From Eumeta japonica (taxonomy: Eukaryota; Arthropoda; Insecta; Lepidoptera; Psychidae): 64,000 nt of DNA. Under the pieces are notes generated by a model that had not been told where the DNA came from, did not search any database, and worked only from the letters and a program-made list of their open reading frames with translations. The stretch is from the NCBI GenBank assembly GCA_005406025.1, contig BGZK01000135.1:372001-436000 (forward strand), written 5' to 3'. A program made the position numbers and the translations under genes. This document shows positions 57,330 to 64,000 of this stretch, in pieces; the stretch's first letter is position 1, and each line of letters starts with the position of its first letter.

Positions 57330-57400
57330 GGGTCGCGCGCGCAACTGTGCCGCGGCCGCCCGCGCCCGCCCCGCGCCGGCGCATCGCCGGTGCTCCGATT
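57330..57400. promoter_or_regulatory. CpG-rich patch
   Basis: Bases 57,330-57,400 are almost entirely G/C with many CpG, again isolated in AT-rich DNA. It carries a reading frame on both strands, but no protein motif. Confidence 0.25.
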
Positions 57401-59539
57401 GACAGATGCCGTGAAATATCGATCACCCATTTTTAGAACGACTATTGCATTTAATAATGTACAACTTTTTTCGCAACCGATCATAAAGTTGAATATTGTG
57501 TACAGGATGCCATAATAATTGCATGATTACTGCTGATCTATTACGCAGTATCAGAGTTAAAAATTATTTGTAGTCCGACAGCATTTGACACTTTTCGTGA
57601 ACAACCATATATCGTATAAAATACATTAATCTGCAAAAAAAATCGAGTTATACTTTATATTATCGACAAAACAATTCAATGAAACTTTGAAAATGCAAAC
57701 AGTAGGCATTATACGATACAAGAATCATACAAACACTTTATGAGTCTTTTTACAATTATGTAACATTGTAAATTAATCATTTATCGGTTATTATGTTGCT
57801 TAGTTACGGGCACAATGGAAATGAAACTCTTTCATCTCACATTCAATTTGAATGTAAGACGGTATTATCCGAAGGTCGTTTGGCAACAATTGCATGTATA
57901 GCATGAGAAAAGTATTTATGACGTGATCATTACGTCATGATTTATTGATATCACTGAGATTGATTGCAGTGCGTCAATATAGTAAGTCAATGACAAAATG
58001 TCTTGAGGATGTTTGTTGACGTAGAAAGATTTTTAATTATACCTTGCTGAATTTTTACTTGACGTTGTACTATATTAAATAAAAACGAGGGACAAGGTCG
58101 GCACTTGTTCACCAATATATTTATTCGATAAAATGTTATGAATGTAAAGGATGTCCAAGATGGATGCGTCGGACATCAGTTTAGACAGAAAAGGCAACCG
58201 GATCGGGAATATCGGGAATACAACTTTATTAATTACGAAGCAAATTCAACATACAGATTGTTGTTTAATTATGACTCCGAAATAAAACGAGGCACAAAAC
58301 AAATATTTCTTGCGACAGTTTTTTTTTGTGTTTATCGTCACTATCCTTATTTTCTAAATAAGTAATCATTATTACTGTGCGTAATCTTTCCAAGAAAAAA
58401 CAACTATTACTTATCCCAGGAAGAAATGGATAATTAAAATTTTCTTTATAGTTGCATGCATTTAAATGATTTCGTGTCAGTTTTGAACAGTAACCATGTA
58501 AAGATAGCCAAATATGATCGAAAACCAAAAACCACATGAAATGTCTATGATCTTCATTGACGAGCAGCGTTTTCACAACACCTGTAAATAAACTCAACGT
58601 CGATCGCTGCAAAAGATAATTACATTTATGTAATTCATAACATTAGATATTTTCAGAACTTTTCGCGTCATTCAGGCATTCTTTTAGGTACGTATCGTGA
58701 ATCATATTATCAATTATCTACTACTATGGATTTTATCTAGCCACAACACCGTTATCGGGACATAGTATACGCCCGCCCCGAATTTGACCCGTATCGCATG
58801 GCCGCAGGATAACGATACGACGCTTGTAGCTGAACCGCGCCAAACTCGAACAACAGGTGAAAGCGAACGTTTTCCGCGACCTATTTGGAAGAAAAAAAAA
58901 ACCTTATTCATACTTATACAAGACAAGCAGTGGCTATGAGATATTTGTGCGTATGCGCAGAACTCGTGTGAACGCCCACAGGTTACGGCGCCGCCAATAA
59001 AAAGTGTTATATTGGAACCGGTCGTGGACTGTCCCATGCCGGGTCAGGCGACAGCGCATAAAATACGAATGATAAAAATGCCACTTTTATTTTTAGAACA
59101 CACATACAGGTTTTATGTTTATAAATATATGTTTAAAGAAAACGCAACGCAAGCGTGAGACTGCTCGAAATGTATACGCGTTAACGATTTGAAATAATTT
59201 TGGCATTAATAAGTTGTAAAAATGTTTTTAATAAACTTTTATAAGATGCCTATTATACGTATGGTTTACTTAAAAAAATTAACACAAAATTTCATGAACG
59301 GAATTATCATTGAATTCCCGTGTGTTGTTATTGAATAATTGAAAAAAAGTACGTAGGAATTGTATCATTATTACTTTGTATCTAGAAATAAATAGGTTTT
59401 GATGAAATTGTCGACATTTGATTTCGATGAGACATATGTTTTCATAAGCGTGTTAGTCAATATCATCATGATAATCAGAATCATCAACAATTTGTAATAC
59501 AATAACACCAAATCGCAAATTGGCACTACTCATTATCAG

Positions 59540-59690
59540 AGAGTAGGTAATCACCGTCGCCCATAGACGCCCGCAAGCCCAGAAGGGGGTGGCTAGTGCG
59601 TTGCCGGCCTTTTAGAAAAAGATAGGCTCTTTTCTTGAAGAGGTTTCGTCGTAAGTCATCGGGAAAACCGTAGATGTTAGATCATTTCAA
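59540..59690 (+). repeat. Dispersed lepidopteran repeat ('gcgttgccggcctttt…ctcttttcttga')
   Basis: It contains 'atcaccgtcgcccatagacg', GTGCGTTGCCGGCCTTTTAG and 'ggctcttttcttgaagaggtt', in the order of a well-known lepidopteran family. Truncated. Confidence 0.7.
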
Positions 59691-60264
59691 TGCTTAGCTT
59701 TGTGGTTTAGCCGTACGTGGCAGAAAACAATTATGACATATGAACCCCGAACGGATCCTACAAGTGTTTCTTTCCCCGATTTCTATACAGAAAAAGTACA
59801 TAGGTAATACAGAATGTCTATCGCTGTGTCCATCGTTTCATCTCTATGTATGTTTATGTAATCAATAAATCACTGAACGGATTTTGATTTCAGATTTCAC
59901 CATTATGATGACCATGATGATGAACACTGCACTCAAAGTAGGCCCTTTCTCGAGAATATTTACGTGCATTAAAGATTTTTTGCGGCGTTTTTAGGAGCTC
60001 AACTTGGTGTTGTGTTTAGCTATATTGTAGCCTTTTTAATGCAACTTGGTCACTAAGATAAATAAGAAAATTATGTAGGAAAGAATTTTGTAAAGAACGG
60101 ATAAAAAAAAGCGACGATAACATATGACTATCTTTAATTTATGGAGAGATAATCAGCAATAATACTACTTACAGTTTGAATTGCGTAGTAAGAAAATATT
60201 ATATTTTCATTGTACCATTCATTATATTTTGTAACCAATTGATTTTTTAAAAATAAATAGTTTC

Positions 60265-60279
60265 ATAATGAGCACTATT
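60265..60279 (+). repeat. Target-site duplication, left copy
   Basis: ATAATGAGCACTATT is identical to 62,115-62,129 and brackets the LINE insertion. Confidence 0.85.
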
Positions 60280-60289
60280 CCTGTCCTTC

Positions 60290-61250
60290 CTGATAGTCTC
60301 TCTGATTTCCTTACTTAGTTCTATTACATTTTCAATATAGTCTTTTTTAGGGTGTTGTGAAAGCAGGTGTTTTCTTTATTCTATAAGTTGTAGCGTTGTG
60401 TCCCTTAGTCTGTATTTATTCTCTCGGCTGGTCTCAGTTTTAGCTACAATTAGTATTTTTTAAGTTTCCATATTTCGTGAGGGTATCAGTGTTACTGTCT
60501 GTTAATGTTATTTCTTCTGTTGACTCTATCAGGGATTGGCCAATTTTCTTTAGAGTTTCTTTGGTGTATTGTTCTGTTTTTCGTGGGACTAAAAATTTTC
60601 AAGTTTCTTTAGTAGGTCTGTCTTTAAAGCGCTTCTTACCGTGCGATGGTTTGTATTAAAGTCGAATTTAGCTAAAACTGACGGCTTTCGGGTAACTTGT
60701 TGTTATGTAGTCGATTTCGTTTTTATTGCAGCCGTCAGAGGAGCTCCATGTCCATTTTTTCTTCTTGTTTTGCATATACGAGCTGTTGAGAAGCGTTAAA
60801 TTGTTTTCTAGTAAGAATTCAACTAGGAGTTTTCCATTAGGACTTCTTCTTCCCTGTCCAAAGTTTCCCAGGATATATTCTTCCTCGTTTTGTTTTGCTC
60901 CGACTTGAACATTAAAATCTCCCATTAATATAATGTGGTTGTGTTTGTATTTTGTAAGCGTTTGTTCTAGTACTTTATAAAAGAGTTTTATTTCTGATCT
61001 TGTTACTTGTTCTGTCGGAGCATAAATCAGTATGATTGACCATAGTTTCTTGTATCTTGTTATATCAATGTTTAAAACGGCTATTCGGTCGGAGACCCCA
61101 ATGAGCTCTTGTATGTGGTGTTTCATTGACTGTTTGATCAGGAATCCTACTCCTCTCTGACCGGAAATTTCTCCCTTTTGGAATAAAATATAGTCCAAGC
61201 GTTTCTCAATTTTTTCACCTATTCTTCGCAGCTCGCTAATGCTCAGGATG
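60290..61250 (-). pseudogene. LINE endonuclease domain and linker (inverted segment)
   Basis: The uninterrupted stretch 61,198-60,668 has 176 codons; upstream coding continues to about 61,245 (ILSISELRRIGEKIEKRLDY). Motifs of the exonuclease-endonuclease-phosphatase fold are visible: IYAPTE, GDFNVQVG (catalytic Asp/Asn), WTWSSSDG and NEIDYI. After 60,668 the frame continues with changes through KDRPTKETWKF and ELSKEIRETIRKDRNSAHYE, the linker before the reverse transcriptase. The His of the final SDH box is not clearly seen. It is closest to RTE-clade endonucleases. Confidence 0.8.
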
Positions 61251-61390
61251 TCTCATTTCATGACATGCGACACACCTTAAGGAAATGATAGAAACGCTTA
61301 ACGATGAAAGTACGAAAGTACGAAAATCTATTCATGAATAAAGAAAAAACAAAACTGCTCACAAACTCCAAACCAGTAACTATAAAAATT

Positions 61391-61461
61391 GACAACCAAC
61401 CACTCGAATATGTCACAGAATACTAGGTGTATTCTGTTACATATTCGAGTGGTTGGTTGTC
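61391..61461. repeat. 71-bp fold-back inside the LINE
   Basis: A 33-bp arm (61,391-61,423) is followed after five bases by its inverted copy (61,429-61,461) with one mismatch. The left arm is the coding segment for DNQPLEYVTEY; the right arm is its reversed duplicate, which interrupts the frame before LGQII. Confidence 0.9.
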
Positions 61462-61745
61462 GAATGATAGGACAGATAATCTCTCACGTTGACCAAACTA
61501 CCAAGGAAATCAACAGAAGAATAGCAAGCGGATGGAGAAAGTACTAGTCCCTCAAAGAGATATTGAAATCCAAGGAATTGAGCATGCAAATTAAAAGCAA
61601 AGTCTTTGACACATGTGTACTTCCAGTTATCACCTACGGATGCGAGACTTGGTCAATCACCAAACACCACAGAGTAAAGTTGGAACGATGTCAGAGAGCC
61701 ATGGAGAGAAACATGTCAGGAATAAAAGAACTAGACAAAGTAAGA

Positions 61746-61775
61746 AGTAGCAGTAGTAGTAGTAGTAGTAGTAGT
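61746..61775 (+). repeat. (AGT)n microsatellite in the LINE coding region
   Basis: About ten AGT units follow the codons for ELDKVR and give a run of serines in frame. In related LINEs this position is unique coding sequence, so the array looks like a local expansion. Confidence 0.9.
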
Positions 61776-62114
61776 ATATAATCACTCAAATAGACCCGCA
61801 GAAGTGGAGATGGACAGACCACATGATCGTCATTCCCAAGAAAAATGGAGCAAAAGTGTCACCGACTGGTACCCCAGAGATGGAAAGCGCAATAGGGGAT
61901 GACAACATACGAGATGGGAAGACGACCTGAAGCTCACAGCTGGACATCACTGGAGAAGGGTAGCGAGGGATAGAACCCAATGGATATTGCTGGAGAAGGC
62001 CTATGCCAAGAGGCACACTGAATTACGAGACAAATTAGAATCAGAACAGAAAATTGTCAGATGGTAGAAATCCATCTATACCAGTAATTCAGAATAAAAG
62101 GGCTTATTATTATT

Positions 62115-62129
62115 ATAATGAGCACTATT
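62115..62129 (+). repeat. Target-site duplication, right copy
   Basis: ATAATGAGCACTATT directly follows the TTA-rich tail of the LINE and matches the left copy exactly. Confidence 0.85.
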
Positions 62130-64000
62130 TAATAGAGATATTTCTTATAAAGCAATATATTCCATATCGTGTAATGCCTGTAAATATCTTAGAAGTAACG
62201 AATAAAATGCTGAAAAGTGAGATTTAAAATATAAGAAGGCAGCCGATTTTTTACCAATTTATTTTTGGGGATAATGCAGTAACTAAATTGTATTCGGACG
62301 AAATCAAGTCGAGTCGTTATTTTCAATGAAAATAGGAAACTGCTATCGAAACGGAAACGCATTCTATATATCCGCGGGGGGAGGCGCAGGCTAGAGCCAG
62401 TAATTTATAAAGAGAATATTTATAAGGAAAATAGAATCATATTCCGGACGGAACCGAGAACCTCCTCCTTTTTTTGAAGTTGGTTAAAACCAAATAGTAG
62501 TAAATCCAGATATGTCATTACGATCTGTAGCGAAGAACCGTAGTGATTGACGATTCATTTCATTTCATTTTAGGCTTCGATAGCGAAACACGTAGGTATA
62601 CATTGTGTGTCGCATTTTCGATACAGGTTTTCAATATTACAATACTTTATTTTAATGTTTCATTTGATTTCTCGGTAACCATTCAGGAATCTCCTTCGGA
62701 ATCGAGGTAATTAAAATTGTGTTATTTTTAGGATTCCTTACATCTCAATGAAAAAAAGAAACGGAAATTTTATAGGGTGACTAGTGTGTATGTCTGTCCG
62801 CCTGTCACAGCTAATTTGCTTCGAATCTACCGGACCGATTAAGTCGCAAAGGAATTCTTAAAACCTCAACACAGATGTGCAATGTAAATGAATGAATTTC
62901 GAAAATGGGACACTTTGTAGGGCTCAAATCAGAATGTCAAAAAAAATTTTGCAAACTGTACCGTGTAACAAATACAATGAAAGGGATCATTTGGAGGATT
63001 TCAAACATATTTCAGTAATGAAATAATTCAAAACAGTTTTAAATAAGAAAATTGACCATTTCCTTTCTTATCTCCGAAATTATAGGAAAACCTATAAGAA
63101 ATTTTGAAATACCATGGAAAATCTGTCGATATTGTGCGTACGAACTAAATTGGCAGTTTTTTGTTACTACAAAAAAAATTGGGTAAGAGTTAAAAAACAT
63201 GGTAGATAACACATTCGTCATATGGAACCCTCTCCATGCGAGTTCAGCTCGCACTCGTTCCATTTTTGTTACTTTCATAGATGTTTTGAATAGATTTCTC
63301 TCATAGTTAAAAAAAATATAGAAATAGAAAAAAAACAAAGAAAATTAAAACAAGTAGATAGTATATACATTTTATGGTCGTTTGATAGTTACGGAAACCA
63401 GTTTATCACTAAGCTTACGCCATTTGTCTGTCACATCTTTAAAATACACTATCTTTTGAATTGTAATAGGAAGCTAGTTTAAATTTCCATAGAATATGGA
63501 TTATTATGGCGGATATCCTAAAGTAAAAGTTTAAGGTGTCCCAACACACCTTTTTTCAACATTTTTGTTGTTGTTCTATTGTAAAAACTGTAATAGAAAC
63601 AGCCGTAAGCCTTGGCTCGATTATAGTACAAACTCTAAAGTAAAATAAAAAAGAGCCAATAAGAACCAGCTAAGTACGAAGAGTGGAAAAAACATTTTTT
63701 TTGTAAACAAGTACCACATAAATATTTACCTATACGTTGATACTAATCCGTCGGTACAAAAGTTCGTCTCGCACTTGACCGACTATTTTGTAGAAAACCC
63801 GTCTATAAAAACTTGCGCAATTGATCTAAATTAAATGCACTGCCTATTCGATAATGAGTAGTCATTCCTCTTAAAAAATACATTATTTTTTTTTAATATT
63901 TTTTTACTACAACAAAACGTTTACGTCGATTACGTACCCCTTCGTCAGTGTCAACTCAAGTCGCGTTTGACTAACTTTTTTTTTAATTTTTAAGGGATGG
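62130..64000. other. No gene recognised
   Basis: AT-rich flank with one dispersed repeat at 62,725-63,270. Short frames only. Confidence 0.5.
62725..63270 (+). repeat. Dispersed lepidopteran repeat ('…ggaaccct…cgagttcagctcgca' end)
   Basis: It begins 'taggattccttacatctcaatg' and 'gtatgtctgtccgcctgtcac', and ends TGGAACCCTCTCCATGCGAG then 'ttcagctcgcactcgttcc'. This is the same general design as the copy at 14,969-15,567 but with a different body. Confidence 0.65.

Larger units (their letters stand above)
45593..60264. other. No gene recognised; repeats and hairpins only
   Basis: About 14.7 kb with no defensible exon. It holds dispersed repeats near 46.9, 48.4, 49.1, 49.6, 50.2, 53.6 and 59.5 kb, hairpins at 50,585 and 52,177, a CT microsatellite at 51,541, an inverted-repeat element at 54,543 and CpG-rich patches at 55,200 and 57,335. 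Overlapping frames on both strands at 52,415-53,088 reflect local GC content; no motif was recognised. Confidence 0.5.
61251..62065 (+). pseudogene. LINE reverse-transcriptase C-terminus (sense segment)
   Basis: Pieces in order are KEMIETLNDEST, NSKPVTIKIDNQPLEYVTEY, LGQIISHVDQTTKEINRRIA, VFDTCVLPVITYGCETWS, LERCQRAMERNMSGIK and, at the end, WEDDLKLTAGHHWRRVARD…KIVRW then TAG. These are the conserved thumb and C-terminal blocks of RTE-type reverse transcriptases. A fold-back (61,391-61,461), an in-frame stop, an AGT microsatellite and frame changes break it. Confidence 0.8.
60280..62114. mobile_element. RTE-type LINE insertion with inverted 5' part (twin-primed)
   Basis: The left part (60,280 to about 61,250) codes on the minus strand and the right part (about 61,250-62,114) on the plus strand. 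The left part encodes an AP-type endonuclease plus linker; the right part encodes the reverse-transcriptase C-terminus and a 3' UTR ending in a TTATTATTATTAT tail. An exact 15-bp direct duplication flanks the whole. The reverse-transcriptase core, including the catalytic YADD-type box, is missing. This arrangement is the known outcome of twin priming during target-primed reverse transcription. Confidence 0.85.

Noticed and set aside
57098..57515. 128-codon minus-strand frame and 74-codon plus-strand frame
   Set aside because: They overlap an extreme G/C patch, which suppresses stop codons, and neither translation resembles a known domain.
58265..59037. 107-115-codon minus-strand frames
   Set aside because: Unrelated low-information translations with no conserved motif and no exon borders.

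Overview
The window looks like nuclear DNA of a moth or butterfly (Lepidoptera). It is AT-rich and intron-rich. It carries many copies of dispersed repeats that I recognise as typical of lepidopteran genomes: repeats opening with an 'AGGGTTCC…GGAACCCT' motif, repeats with a '…CGCATTTATAA…' end, and '…GTTGCCGGCC…' repeats. mariner, RTE-type LINE and LTR-retrotransposon remains lie among them.

Region 1 (about 2,950-24,925, minus strand) holds the only gene I can identify. It is a class III myosin with an N-terminal protein kinase, the orthologue of Drosophila ninaC and vertebrate MYO3. I assembled 18 coding exons with matching phases and GT/AG borders. They give 1,214 residues: Ste20-type kinase (about 25-300), linker, complete myosin motor (about 347-1050) and three IQ motifs (about 1055-1176). 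The start codon is inside the window. The C-terminal tail is either spliced to exons beyond the left edge or ends by read-through at 2,900. The introns hold dispersed repeats, small inverted-repeat elements, a mariner fragment and the 3' half of a tRNA-Asp gene.

Region 2 (24,926-64,000) has no exon I can defend. It may be upstream sequence, a long 5' UTR intron of the same gene, or intergenic DNA. It contains the 3' end of an LTR retrotransposon (31,378-about 32,700, minus), two dead mariner copies in divergent orientation (41,369-42,641 and 44,361-45,592) that share the same disabling lesions, and an RTE-type LINE insertion (60,280-62,114). That LINE has an exact 15-bp target-site duplication, and its 5' part is inverted relative to its 3' part, the signature of twin priming. 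Several long hairpins, inverted-repeat elements and two small CpG-rich patches complete the region.

No new multi-gene system was found. The strongest observations are the complete phototransduction-type myosin III with canonical catalytic motifs, the structurally intact twin-primed LINE with an internal fold-back, and the mariner pair.
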